This document shows positions 1 through 9,061 of a stretch of DNA of 64,000 nucleotides, piece by piece; position 1 is the first letter of the stretch, and every line of letters starts with the position of its first letter. Both the position numbers and the translations under genes were made by a program. A model generated the notes under the pieces. The model searched no databases. It saw only the letters and a list, made by a program, of their open reading frames with translations, and had not been told where the DNA came from. The stretch comes from Pedobacter sp. PLR. GTDB taxonomy: Bacteria; Bacteroidota; Bacteroidia; Sphingobacteriales; Sphingobacteriaceae. The DNA lies in assembly GCF_026239675.1 (NCBI RefSeq), contig NZ_JAPIVQ010000009.1, positions 62,001 through 126,000 of the forward strand, read 5' to 3'.

Positions 1-334
1 AAATGTTTTAAATTCTGACGGAGAAGCATTTCATCTTTCCGGAAGGAACTTTGACACCATGAAAGATGAAGAATTTCTATCTATTCATACAAACGACGAA
101 TTAAAGAATGATGGCATTAAAATAATACTTAACTTCGTAAATAAATATATAGAAAAGTGGACAAAAGGACAGTCTGAGGTAATTTATTTGCTTCTTGAAG
201 GTAAAACACAGCAAGAGATCGCAATGCTCCTCTCGCTCTCTCAGCCCTCAGTCAACAGCAGGCTCAAATCTGCAGGCTGGAAAGAATTTGAACCCTCAAT
301 AAAATATATTGCAGACTTAGTAACACAGGAATAA
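1..334 (+). CDS. SatD family protein, C-terminal part (5' end outside window)
   Basis: The reading frame is open from base 2 through an in-frame Met at 59 to the stop at 332-334, so this is the tail of a longer gene that starts before the window, not a 91-residue protein. The part seen starts N-V-L-N-S-D-G-E-A-F and holds a helix-turn-helix of the kind QQEIAMLLSLSQPSVNSRLK, preceded by a basic helix. SatD-family proteins have this layout: an N-terminal domain of unknown chemistry and a C-terminal HTH. The stop codon overlaps the start of the DUF3307 gene by one base (TAATG), so the two are translationally coupled. The HTH suggests a regulatory or DNA-binding role; the biochemical function is unknown. 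The family name rests on the HTH and the DUF3307 neighbour. Confidence 0.7.
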   Translation, partial: NVLNSDGEAFHLSGRNFDTMKDEEFLSIHTNDELKNDGIKIILNFVNKYIEKWTKGQSEVIYLLLEGKTQQEIAMLLSLSQPSVNSRLKSAGWKEFEPSIKYIADLVTQE

Positions 335-1164
335 TGGAGATAAATTTACTACTCAGATTGATCTTTGCACATTTGCTAACCGATTTTGTGTTTCAACCCA
401 AAAGCTGGGTGACCGATCGGGAGCAAAAGCATGGAAAATCCACTAAGCTTTACCTACACGTATTTATAACCACCATTGTTGCTTATATACTCTCCGGATT
501 ATATACCAACTGGTTGATTCCGGTAGTGATTTTCGCCTCTCATTTACTCATTGATTACCTCAAATCAAAGTCGGATAAAGACCGGTTCAGTTATTTTATA
601 ATCGACCAAATGGCACACCTGCTGGTCATTCTCCTTCTTTGGCTGTTCATTGAAAACAAATGGACCGCTGTCCAGGCGGCTATAGAACTGCTTAACGGGA
701 GTCCAAAATTCTGGATTGTAGCAGGGGGATACTTATTTGTGACCTTGCCTTTAGGCATCATCATCGGAAAAGCAACCCAAAAATGGCGGGATCAAATCAG
801 CCTGGAGAAAGCGCGGTCAAACTCAGCCTTAGCCGCTTCAGCGCAAGATATCCCTGAAACTGAAAATATAGAAGATCAAACAGAATCAACAATTCAAATC
901 ATCAGAAGTACCGAAGAACAGGAACTCGGACTTGCCAATGCTGGTAAATGGATCGGGATTTGCGAAAGGATATTGATCCTTACTTTTGTGATCATGGGTC
1001 AGTATACGGCTATTGGCTTCCTGATGACGGCAAAATCCATCCTAAGATTTAGTGAAAAAGAGAACAATACCCAGCTAAAAACAGAATATGTTTTGGTAGG
1101 AACGCTGGTTAGTTTTGCCTCCTCCGCAATGATTGGGGTACTCATTCACCTGGCAATAACATAA
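334..1164 (+). CDS. DUF3307 domain-containing integral membrane protein
   Basis: 276 residues. Several hydrophobic spans are visible: residues about 1-20, 40-75, 90-110, 125-150 and two near the C terminus around 205-235 and 250-275. The N-terminal half has the DUF3307 signature: LLTDFVFQPKSWV near residue 15, a conserved H at the YLHVF segment, and the SHLLIDYLKSK stretch. A charged linker at about 165-200 (many E, Q, T, S) splits the N-terminal DUF3307 part from the last membrane segments. Function is unknown. It is coupled to the SatD-type HTH gene before it, a pairing known elsewhere in Bacteroidota and Firmicutes, so the two probably act together. The role of the HTH partner (repressor or sensor) is inference. 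Confidence 0.8.
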   Translation: MEINLLLRLIFAHLLTDFVFQPKSWVTDREQKHGKSTKLYLHVFITTIVAYILSGLYTNWLIPVVIFASHLLIDYLKSKSDKDRFSYFIIDQMAHLLVILLLWLFIENKWTAVQAAIELLNGSPKFWIVAGGYLFVTLPLGIIIGKATQKWRDQISLEKARSNSALAASAQDIPETENIEDQTESTIQIIRSTEEQELGLANAGKWIGICERILILTFVIMGQYTAIGFLMTAKSILRFSEKENNTQLKTEYVLVGTLVSFASSAMIGVLIHLAIT

Positions 1165-1240
1165 TTTTATCCTCCAAAAGGCAACTAAACCACAGCAAAC
1201 AACGTTTTTTACTTACTTTTACACAAAAAATTGAGTAATT

Positions 1241-2371
1241 ATGTCTTTTACAGCCTTAGGTTTGTCACCTGCTTTATTAAAAGCACTTGCAGATCAGAAT
1301 TTCACAGCGCCCACTCCTATTCAACAAACAGCTATTCCAGCTATATTAGATAAAAAAGATGTTTTAGGTATTGCCAAAACCGGTTCAGGAAAAACGGCCA
1401 GTTATGTGTTGCCGCTTTTAATGAACTTACAACAAAGTATTGGTGTAAAAAACCGCCATGCAAATGTATTGGTATTGGTGCCGACGCGTGAACTGGCTGA
1501 ACAGGTAAAAGAAGTATTCAAGACTTTTAGTCCCGCGCTACTTAAGCCTGTTAAAACCTTAGCGGTGTATGGCGGGGTCTCAATTAACCCTCAAATGATG
1601 GGGATGCAGGGCGTAAATGTATTGGTGGCTACACCGGGCAGGTTATTGGAATTGGTAGACAACAATGCGGTACACCTGTCTGATATTGAAACCCTGGTAT
1701 TAGACGAGGCAGATAAGATGCTTAATTTAGGCTTTAAAGAAGAGGTGAACAAAATCTTTGCTTTATTACCGAAAAAGCGCCAAAACTTACTGTTTTCTGC
1801 TACGCTAAGTCCTGATATTGAAAACATCAACCAAATCTTGCTACATGATCCTGTGGTGATTAAACTAGAAGCCGGGGAGGATACGTTAGACACGATCAAC
1901 CAGGTGGCTTATATCGTTTCCGAAGAGAAGAAAGGACCGTTTTTACGTTACCTGATCAATCATCATGAAATGAAACAAGTATTGATATTTACTTCTTCTA
2001 CACACCAGGCGGATGCTGTGGTAAACAAGCTCCGCAAAAATAACATTGATGCCAAAGCGATCCACAGCAAGAAAAGTCAGGGTTCCAGGACCGAATCATT
2101 GTATCTGTTTAAAGCAGGTAAACTGAGAGTATTGGTCGCTACAGATTTAATGGCCAGAGGAATTGACATCAATTTCCTTCCTTTTGTGATCAATTATGAA
2201 CTGCCAAGATCACCTAAAGATTATGTACACCGTATCGGTAGAACCGGTCGTGCAGAAGCCGCAGGAGATGCAATTTCATTGGTCAGCAAAAATGATTTAC
2301 ACCACTTTGAAGTGATCCAGAAAAAGATGGGTAAAAAGGTAAACTTAATTGACGGCGAAAACATCATCTAA
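1241..2371 (+). CDS. DEAD-box ATP-dependent RNA helicase (RhlE-like)
   Basis: 376 residues with the helicase motifs in order: Q-motif region PTPIQ about 25-29, AKTGSGKT (Walker A) 45-52, PTRELA 81-86, TPGR 131-134, DEAD 155-158, SAT 186-188 and HRIGRTGR 330-337. It unwinds short RNA duplexes in the cytoplasm with ATP hydrolysis, usually in ribosome assembly, RNA decay or cold adaptation. It is the bare two-RecA-domain core: the protein ends about 40 residues after motif VI with no basic tail or DbpA RNA-binding domain, which fits the short RhlE-type helicases of Bacteroidota. It is a single gene with its own A/T-rich upstream region (TACTTTTA box near 1216) and shares a bidirectional terminator with the convergent nitrilase gene. 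Confidence 0.93.
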   Translation: MSFTALGLSPALLKALADQNFTAPTPIQQTAIPAILDKKDVLGIAKTGSGKTASYVLPLLMNLQQSIGVKNRHANVLVLVPTRELAEQVKEVFKTFSPALLKPVKTLAVYGGVSINPQMMGMQGVNVLVATPGRLLELVDNNAVHLSDIETLVLDEADKMLNLGFKEEVNKIFALLPKKRQNLLFSATLSPDIENINQILLHDPVVIKLEAGEDTLDTINQVAYIVSEEKKGPFLRYLINHHEMKQVLIFTSSTHQADAVVNKLRKNNIDAKAIHSKKSQGSRTESLYLFKAGKLRVLVATDLMARGIDINFLPFVINYELPRSPKDYVHRIGRTGRAEAAGDAISLVSKNDLHHFEVIQKKMGKKVNLIDGENII

Positions 2372-2380
2372 TCCTAGATT

Positions 2381-2425
2381 AAAGAGAAACCCTTGCCATC
2401 ATACGATGAGCAAGGGTTTCTCTTT
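2381..2425. terminator. Bidirectional intrinsic terminator between convergent genes
   Basis: A perfect 16-bp inverted repeat (AAAGAGAAACCCTTGC at 2381-2396 and its complement at 2410-2425) with a 13-base loop. T-runs or A-runs flank it on both strands. It lies ten bases after the helicase stop and overlaps the last codon of the nitrilase gene by two bases, so it serves both genes. Confidence 0.85.
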
Positions 2426-3368
2426 ATTTAAGCCAGGAAACCTGCTGTTTAGCGTCATGGGCAGCACCGATAATCTCTTTATACAACTCAGGTCTTCTCG
2501 CCTGAATATAGCGGTAACCTCCGGCCATTGTCAAGGGCTCCGGATTCAATTCCGCAATCACAAACTCATTGTCTAAAGACCTGCATTCAGTCATCACCTC
2601 TCCAAAAGGATCAACAATCATTGAACAACCATTTTTAAGCTGATCATCATCCATCCCGATTGGGTTAGAGAATACGGCATATATGGCATTATCGTAGGCA
2701 CGGGCAGGCAACCATTTCATCAACCATTCACGGCCTTTCAAACCGTCAAATTCAGCACGTAAAACATCCTGATTACCAACCTTATCCTTCCAAAGATCCG
2801 CGTCCACAAAACCTGCACCTGGCCTGGTTGATGGCGTACACATCGTAACATGCGGCATAAAGATAACCTGCGCGCCTAACAGCCGGGTTGCCCTTACGTT
2901 TTCAACAATATTATTGTCGTAGCAAATCAGGATGCCACATTTCCAGCCATATAAGTCAAACACAGTAAACTCATTGCCTGGTGTAAGGTGAGGATTGATA
3001 AAAGGATGCAGTTTGCGATGCTTAGCGATCAGGCCTGTTTGATCCACACAAACGTAAGCCTTGAACAGGTTGTCGTCTGCATCTTTTTCAAATAAGCCCG
3101 CCAGAATAGCTATTTTGTACCTGCCGGCAAGTTCAATTAATTTCTGGACGCTGGGTCCATCAGGAATAAATTCTGCCAGCTCCAACATTTCTGACTTAGA
3201 GAGTGGCCTGGCGAAAGTATAACCAGTTATAGAGGACTCATGGAAAGCGATTGCCTCCGCTCCCTTTGCTGCTGCATCCTGAGCCAACTGCTCAATCACA
3301 GATAGATTATAGGTTTTATCCCCACTGCGATTTTCAAACTGAGCTGATGCTATTTTGATATTTTTCAT
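2424..3368 (-). CDS. Carbon-nitrogen hydrolase (nitrilase superfamily amidohydrolase)
   Basis: 314 residues, one full nitrilase-superfamily domain. The catalytic triad is visible: Glu44 in FHESSITGY, Lys119 in HRKLHPF and Cys149 in GILICYD. The family hydrolyses non-peptide C-N bonds (amides, carbamoyl groups) or, in true nitrilases, nitriles; the substrate cannot be read from the sequence. The closest style is the aliphatic amidase/N-carbamoylase-like branch, because of the GWKCGILICYDNN stretch and the lack of a C-terminal synthetase domain. No signal peptide, so it is cytoplasmic. The AraC-type regulator gene lies 89 bases upstream on the same strand and may control it. A TATTTTTG element at 3395-3388 gives it its own likely promoter. 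Confidence 0.88.
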   Translation of the reverse strand: MKNIKIASAQFENRSGDKTYNLSVIEQLAQDAAAKGAEAIAFHESSITGYTFARPLSKSEMLELAEFIPDGPSVQKLIELAGRYKIAILAGLFEKDADDNLFKAYVCVDQTGLIAKHRKLHPFINPHLTPGNEFTVFDLYGWKCGILICYDNNIVENVRATRLLGAQVIFMPHVTMCTPSTRPGAGFVDADLWKDKVGNQDVLRAEFDGLKGREWLMKWLPARAYDNAIYAVFSNPIGMDDDQLKNGCSMIVDPFGEVMTECRSLDNEFVIAELNPEPLTMAGGYRYIQARRPELYKEIIGAAHDAKQQVSWLK

Positions 3369-3387
3369 TTTTACGGTAGTTTTAATT

Positions 3388-3395
3388 CAAAAATA
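3388..3395 (-). promoter_or_regulatory. Candidate -7 promoter element of the nitrilase gene
   Basis: TATTTTTG on the minus strand matches the Bacteroidota -7 consensus TAnnTTTG and lies 20 bases before the start codon. A TTTG at 3413-3410 is a possible -33 element but the spacing (14) is shorter than usual, so this is moderate support only. Confidence 0.4.
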
Positions 3396-3457
3396 CAGGC
3401 ACCCGCTCCCAAAAATTTGTATAAAACCGACAAAAACAAGAAGTAATTGAACATTGC

Positions 3458-4267
3458 TTAACTGACCGGCATGAGATTGATAGCCAATAGTTGAGCACTC
3501 TCTTTGTAATAACCTGGCGTAAGCCCTGTCATTTTCTTGAAATTGTTGTTCAGATGGGCCTGATCGTAATAGCCGGACGCATAAATCAGCTCAGCAATTT
3601 TTCCCTGACCGGGTTGTTTTTGAAGGAGTTTTAGTAAATGCTGAAACTTAATTGTATCTGCAAATCTTTTAGGCGAGGTACCTATGTACTCCCGAAAATT
3701 CCGTTCCAGTTGTCTTTCTGTTACCGACACTTTTTCCAGGATATCTACTATGGTCAGTATCCCCTGACGCTGATAAATGGTATCCATTGCCATTGCAATC
3801 TCAGCACTTAAACCACTTAACCCAATCAGGCGTTTCCATAAGAATTTTTCAATGATACTAATGGTGGTCTCAATTGATAAAGCAGTAAGCACTTGTTCTT
3901 CCAGATCACGGGCTTCCTGTCCGAATAAATCTACCAGAGGCAAGGTACAGTCCTTTAACTCATAAGCCGGAATATGGAAATGCGTAAACAAAGAATGAGG
4001 CTGTAAAACCACTACAATCATGTTCAGCTCAGCGCTTGCAGCAATTGTATTGTAACGACTGAGCTGCCCGTACACAAAACTCCTCGGTTGCAATTCTGGT
4101 ATCAAATCCCCTTCCTTCCATTGCAATAACTGGTCTTTCAAATGAAAAACCAAACCTGGATTACCGTCAGAGAACATTCGGTAATACTGCTGTTTGTCAG
4201 CCTTCCGGCTCAATACCAGATAGTGTTTAACCAGGCCCTGAAGTGCAGCTTGAGGAGGTATTTGCAT
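3458..4267 (-). CDS. AraC family transcriptional regulator
   Basis: 269 residues. The C-terminal third (about 165-260) is an AraC double helix-turn-helix: VSVTERQLERNFREYIGTSPKRFADTIKF followed by the typical second HTH with ASGYYDQAHLNNNFKKMTGLTPGYY. The motif F-K-K-M-T-G-x-T-P is the AraC signature. The N-terminal 150 residues resemble the DUF6597-type sensor domain often seen in Bacteroidota AraC proteins (start IPPQAALQGLVKHYLVL, later SVYGQ-type strand). The ligand is unknown. The nitrilase gene follows on the same strand after 89 bases, which makes it the likely target. The upstream region has a TACCTTTA box just before the start codon. Confidence 0.88.
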   Translation of the reverse strand: MQIPPQAALQGLVKHYLVLSRKADKQQYYRMFSDGNPGLVFHLKDQLLQWKEGDLIPELQPRSFVYGQLSRYNTIAASAELNMIVVVLQPHSLFTHFHIPAYELKDCTLPLVDLFGQEARDLEEQVLTALSIETTISIIEKFLWKRLIGLSGLSAEIAMAMDTIYQRQGILTIVDILEKVSVTERQLERNFREYIGTSPKRFADTIKFQHLLKLLQKQPGQGKIAELIYASGYYDQAHLNNNFKKMTGLTPGYYKESAQLLAINLMPVS

Positions 4268-4334
4268 ATATCTGATAAAGGTATAGATAATAACTGCATT
4301 CCGAAAATCCGCATGACCATAAGATCATAGTAAC

Positions 4335-4372
4335 GAAAAACGCCCCAAAAAGTGATGTGCTTTCCGGGGCGT
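4335..4372 (-). terminator. Intrinsic terminator of the RND efflux operon
   Basis: On the minus strand ACGCCCC and GGGGCGT (4372-4366 and 4346-4340) form a GC-rich stem followed by TTTTT. It lies about 22 bases past the stop of the TolC-like gene. Confidence 0.75.
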
Positions 4373-4393
4373 CTTCCTAGAGATCAAGGGTTG

Positions 4394-5842
4394 TTAGTTC
4401 CAGCCTCCACCTAAATCCCTGTAAAAATGAACCACCGCATTCAGTTGTTCCTTCTTAGTTTCAATCAGTTCGAGTTTAGACTCCAATGCGTCTCTTTGCG
4501 TCATCAATACCTCAAAATAATTCACTCTGGCGGATTTAAACAAATCATTTGAAACTACGATTGATCTGTTCAGCGCATCTACCTGCTGAGATTTCATACC
4601 ATAACTCTTTTCCAGATTACTCATTTTTGAAAGCTGGTTAGCAACCTCCAGATAAGCATTTAAAATGCTGCGTTCGTAGTTATACATGGCCTGAAGTTGT
4701 CTGGCGTTAGCACTGCTAAACTCCGCTTTGATTGCATTTCTGTTGATCAATGGGCCCGCGATATCTCCTGCAAGGGAATAAAGCAGGGATTCCGGAAACT
4801 TCAAAAAGTAGCTTGGTTTAAAGGCCTGCAATCCTATTGCCGCTGAAATATCAAGAGCAGGGTAAAACTCTGCCCGCGCCACTTTAACATCTAGTTTTGC
4901 TGCAGAAAGCTCCAATTCCGCTTGTTTAATATCCGGACGATTCGCCAGCAATTGGGAAGGAACCCCGGATTTAACTACCGAAGGAAGCAAATTTAAAAAA
5001 TCACCTCTATCTCTTTTGATCTCCTGCGGATACCGGCCCAGCAAAAAGTTAATCCTGTTCTCCGTTTCCTTAGTCTTTTGAACCAGGTCGAACTCTAAAC
5101 TTTTTGAGGTCAACACCTCGGCCTGAAATTTCTGAACAGCCAATTCTGTTGCCCTGGCTGCTTCTTTTTGAACTTTTACAATTTCTAATGCATTCTTCTG
5201 CAGTTGAATATTCTGTTTTACAATTTCCAGCTGACTGTCGAGTGCCAGCAATTCATAATAAGAATCTGCAACTTCCGCGATGAGATTGGTCAGGGCAAAA
5301 TTCCTACCCTCCAGGGAAGACAGGTACCTGCTTAAGGCAGCCTTCTTAGAATTCCGTAATTTCTTCCAGATATCCACCTCCCAATGCGCGTAAGCAGTCA
5401 AATTGTAATCCATCAAAGGGTCAGGTACCGCTTTACCCGGAACGATTTCCGTACCAGCATCACCTGCCCCCTGACTCGTATATCTGCCTACCTTCTCTAC
5501 CCCGGTTGCAGCACGAAAGCCAACAGTTGGCAATAGTGATCCTTTTTTAATACGGATATCATTCCTTGCAATTTCAATTTCCTGCAAAGTGATTTTCAGC
5601 TCCTGGTTGTTTTTCAGGGCAGTATCGATCAGATTGATCAGGTTTTGATCCTTAAAAAAAGTCCGCCATGGCATAGCAGCGATACTGCTGCTATCCGCTG
5701 GAATACCGTCTTTATCATTTCCAAAAGACTCCGGAACAGCCGTACTTGCCGTATTCGTTGTCAGCGAGGGTACCTTGCAGCTTGAAACTGCAAGGCAAAT
5801 GCTCAATGCAAGCGTGCATTGAGCTAACTTAAATTTATACAT
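4394..5842 (-). CDS. TolC-like outer-membrane channel of an RND efflux pump
   Basis: 482 residues from the ATG at 5842. An upstream in-frame TTG at 5851 is possible, but the ATG overlaps the pump stop in the form ATGTATAA, as expected for coupled translation. The signal peptide ends in AVSSC, a lipobox, so the mature protein is a lipid-anchored outer-membrane factor of the NodT/OprM type. Two repeated outer-membrane efflux domains follow, with long amphipathic helices (for example around 180-260 and 380-470) and the conserved LLANRPDIKQAELEL motif near 300. It forms the trimeric exit duct for the adaptor and pump encoded just upstream. It is the last gene of the operon. Confidence 0.92.
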   Translation of the reverse strand: MYKFKLAQCTLALSICLAVSSCKVPSLTTNTASTAVPESFGNDKDGIPADSSSIAAMPWRTFFKDQNLINLIDTALKNNQELKITLQEIEIARNDIRIKKGSLLPTVGFRAATGVEKVGRYTSQGAGDAGTEIVPGKAVPDPLMDYNLTAYAHWEVDIWKKLRNSKKAALSRYLSSLEGRNFALTNLIAEVADSYYELLALDSQLEIVKQNIQLQKNALEIVKVQKEAARATELAVQKFQAEVLTSKSLEFDLVQKTKETENRINFLLGRYPQEIKRDRGDFLNLLPSVVKSGVPSQLLANRPDIKQAELELSAAKLDVKVARAEFYPALDISAAIGLQAFKPSYFLKFPESLLYSLAGDIAGPLINRNAIKAEFSSANARQLQAMYNYERSILNAYLEVANQLSKMSNLEKSYGMKSQQVDALNRSIVVSNDLFKSARVNYFEVLMTQRDALESKLELIETKKEQLNAVVHFYRDLGGGWN

Positions 5843-8800
5843 TATGATCAATTTCTTCGGTTAATGGATTTTCTTCTTCATTTTTAACAAGCTTGTGTTT
5901 TTCAGCTATGCGGCCGAATATATAATACAAGCCAGGGATGATCAAAACACCGCAAATAGTTCCTAAAAGCATACCGCCGGCAGCAGCAGAGCCAATGGTC
6001 CTGTTGCCGATTTTACCCGGCCCGTTGGCAAAAACCAATGGAATCAAACCTGCAATAAAGGCAAACGAAGTCATCAGAATCGGGCGAAACCGGACTGCTG
6101 CACCTTCCATTGCCGCTTGAAGTACTGTTGAACCGGCACGGTGTTTCTGCACCGCAAACTCTACAATCAGCACCGCATTCTTGCCCAATAAACCAATCAG
6201 CATCACGAAAGCCACCTGCGCGTAAATATTATTCTCTAATCCGCATATTTTCAGCAACAAGAAAGCGCCAAAAATCCCGCATGGTAGCGAAAGAATTACC
6301 GTTAAGGGCAAAATGAAACTCTCATACTGTGCCGCAAGGATCAGGTAAACAAAGCCCAGGCAGATCAGAAAGATGTAAATAGCTTCATTGCCCCGAGATA
6401 CCTCATCTTTTGAAATACCAGCCCAGTCAATACTAAAGCCTCTTGGTAAAGTCTTTTCTGCCACCTCATTGATCACATTAATCGCTGCACCACTGCTATA
6501 GCCGGCGGCCGCAGAACCACTGATCTCAGCCGCATTGTACATATTGTGTCTTGTGATTTCGGACAAACCGTAAACCTTTTCCATTCTCATAAAAGCCGAA
6601 AATGGCACCATCTCCTCGCGGTTATTTTTCACATACAGTTTCAGGATATCTTCCGGCAATGCCCTATACTGAGGCAATGCCTGCACCATCACCTTGTACT
6701 GACGGTCATATTTGATAAAATTGGTTTCGTAATTACTCCCCACCAATGTCGAAAGCGTGTTCATTGCATTCTCAATCGTTACCCCTTTTTGTTGAGCGAT
6801 GTCATTGTCGACCCGCAACATATACTGAGGGAATGCCGCACTGTAAAAGGTAAATACCGACGATAATTCGGAACGTTTGCTCAACTCTTTCACAAAATTC
6901 TTACTTACCGTCTCCATCTTTTTAAAGTCGCCAGAACCGGCCTTATCCAGCAAGCGCAGTTCAAAACCACCGGCGGCACCATATCCAGGCACTGCTGGCG
7001 GCTGAAAGAATTCAATTGTAGCCCCGGAAATCCCCTCAGATTTCTCCTCCAGTTCTTTCATGATCTCTTCCACACCGTGTTTGCGTTCGTCCCAGCTTTT
7101 CAGGTTGATCAAACAAGTTCCGGAATTGGCACTGGTTCCTTCGGTCAGGATTTCATAGCCTGCCAGGGCTGAGACAGACTGTACACCTTCTACACCCTCT
7201 GCGATTTTCTGCAACTTTTCTGCGATCTCATTGGTACGCTCTAATGAAGAACCCGGAGGCGTTTGGATAATAGCATAAAACATTCCCTGATCCTCATTAG
7301 GGATAAAACCGGAAGGAAGACTGTTGTTTAATACATATGTTCCGGCACAGAAAGCGATTAAAACCCCAAAGGTAATTACCCTGCGGTTCACAATCGCGCC
7401 CAGCACTTTTTGATACTTTCCGGAGAGTTTATCGAAACCATTGTTAAATCCTGCCAGAACCTTATCGAGCGCATTTTGCTTCTTCTGTTTTCCATGATGA
7501 TTCTTCAACAGGATGGCACAAAGTGCCGGAGTCAGCGTTAATGCCACGATGCCGGATAGAATAATTGCAGTGGCCATGGTGATAGAAAACTGGCGGTAGA
7601 AAATTCCCACCGGCCCGGACATGAAAGCAACAGGGATAAATACGGCGGCCATCAGAAAGGTGATCGCAATAATGGCCCCACTGATCTCATGCATCACTTT
7701 TTTGGTCGCCTTACGGGCGGATATATGATGTTCCTGCATCTTTGCATGGACTGCTTCAATCACCACAATGGCATCATCTACCACCACACCAATTGCCAAA
7801 ACCAGGGCAAACAACGTGACGAGGTTAATCGTAATCCCGAAAAACTGCATGAACACAAATGTTCCAATCAGCGATACAGGGACGGCTATAGCCGGAATCA
7901 GCGTAGAACGCCAGTCTCCAAGAAACAGGAATACAACCAATCCAACCAGAATAAACGCCTCTATCAGCGTATGAATCACTTTTTCAATAGAAGCATCGAG
8001 GAATTTTGAAACGTCATAACTGATCTCATAATCCACTCCTTTAGGAAAAGAAGTTTTCTTAATCTCCTCCATTTTAGCCTTAATATCCTTGATTACCTGA
8101 CTGGCATTGCTACCATAACTCTGCTTCACCGTAATTGCAGCCGATGGTTTGCCGTTCAGATTCGAATAAATATCGTACATCGAACTTCCAAACTCTATAT
8201 TGGCTACATCTTTCAAACGAAGAATCTCTCCTTTTGGAGTCGACCGCAAAATGATCTCTCCATAGGCTTCTTTCGTGGTAAACCGTCCGGGATATTTCAA
8301 TACATACTCAAATGATTGTGACCTTTTTCCGGAACTTTCACCGGTTTTTCCTGGTGAAGCTTCTAAACTTTGTTGATTTAAAGCTTCCAAAACCTCATCC
8401 GCTGAGATTTTATAGGCCAGCATCCGGTCTGGCTTTAACCAGATGCGCATGGCATATTCCCGGTTACCAAGGATATCCGCCACACCAACACCATCCACCC
8501 TTTTCAATTCTGACAGCACATTAATATCCGCGAAATTAAACAGGAATTTCTGATCCATCTTTGGATCCTTGCTGTACAAGTTGATATACATCAGCATATT
8601 TGATTCTTCACGGGTGATTTTCACACCTTCCCGAACCACCAGTGGTGGCAGCTTATTGATTACCGAAGCGACACGATTCTGAATATTAACGGAAGCCTGA
8701 TTAGGATCCGTTCCCAGGTTAAATATCACCTGAATAGTTGCTTCACCATCATTACCGGCATCGGAAGCCATATATTTCATTCCCGGAACGCCATTGATTG

Positions 8801-9002
8801 CCCTTTCCAGTGGGATAATGACCGATTTAATCATCAGTTCGCCATTTGCTCCGGGATATTCGGCGGTGATATTCACTTTTGGCGGTGAAATAGAAGGGAA
8901 TTGTGTAACCGGCAGATGGCTCAATGCCAAAGCACCCAGAAACACGATAATGAGCGATATTACTATAGAAAGGACTGGCCTTTGTATAAACTTATTAAAC
9001 AT
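5835..9002 (-). CDS. RND (HAE1/AcrB family) efflux pump permease
   Basis: 1055 residues, the normal length for HAE1 multidrug pumps. The N terminus is FIQRPVLSIVISLIIVFLGALAL (TM1). The two large periplasmic loops are followed by membrane bundles; the proton-relay segment with consecutive Asp is present in VLAIGVVVDDAIVVIEAVHAKM (about 395-420). The second half has the matching VAFVMLIGLLGKNAVLIVEFA segment. It pumps amphiphilic drugs or metabolites from the inner membrane and periplasm using the proton motive force. The stop overlaps the start of the TolC-like gene. The adaptor gene lies upstream, 59 bases away. Substrate specificity cannot be read off. Confidence 0.95.
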   Translation of the reverse strand: MFNKFIQRPVLSIVISLIIVFLGALALSHLPVTQFPSISPPKVNITAEYPGANGELMIKSVIIPLERAINGVPGMKYMASDAGNDGEATIQVIFNLGTDPNQASVNIQNRVASVINKLPPLVVREGVKITREESNMLMYINLYSKDPKMDQKFLFNFADINVLSELKRVDGVGVADILGNREYAMRIWLKPDRMLAYKISADEVLEALNQQSLEASPGKTGESSGKRSQSFEYVLKYPGRFTTKEAYGEIILRSTPKGEILRLKDVANIEFGSSMYDIYSNLNGKPSAAITVKQSYGSNASQVIKDIKAKMEEIKKTSFPKGVDYEISYDVSKFLDASIEKVIHTLIEAFILVGLVVFLFLGDWRSTLIPAIAVPVSLIGTFVFMQFFGITINLVTLFALVLAIGVVVDDAIVVIEAVHAKMQEHHISARKATKKVMHEISGAIIAITFLMAAVFIPVAFMSGPVGIFYRQFSITMATAIILSGIVALTLTPALCAILLKNHHGKQKKQNALDKVLAGFNNGFDKLSGKYQKVLGAIVNRRVITFGVLIAFCAGTYVLNNSLPSGFIPNEDQGMFYAIIQTPPGSSLERTNEIAEKLQKIAEGVEGVQSVSALAGYEILTEGTSANSGTCLINLKSWDERKHGVEEIMKELEEKSEGISGATIEFFQPPAVPGYGAAGGFELRLLDKAGSGDFKKMETVSKNFVKELSKRSELSSVFTFYSAAFPQYMLRVDNDIAQQKGVTIENAMNTLSTLVGSNYETNFIKYDRQYKVMVQALPQYRALPEDILKLYVKNNREEMVPFSAFMRMEKVYGLSEITRHNMYNAAEISGSAAAGYSSGAAINVINEVAEKTLPRGFSIDWAGISKDEVSRGNEAIYIFLICLGFVYLILAAQYESFILPLTVILSLPCGIFGAFLLLKICGLENNIYAQVAFVMLIGLLGKNAVLIVEFAVQKHRAGSTVLQAAMEGAAVRFRPILMTSFAFIAGLIPLVFANGPGKIGNRTIGSAAAGGMLLGTICGVLIIPGLYYIFGRIAEKHKLVKNEEENPLTEEIDHNV

Positions 9003-9061
9003 TTACTTAATTTTAAATGAGGTACCAAACTGGACTGATCTTGTGATTACTCAAAAGGCTA

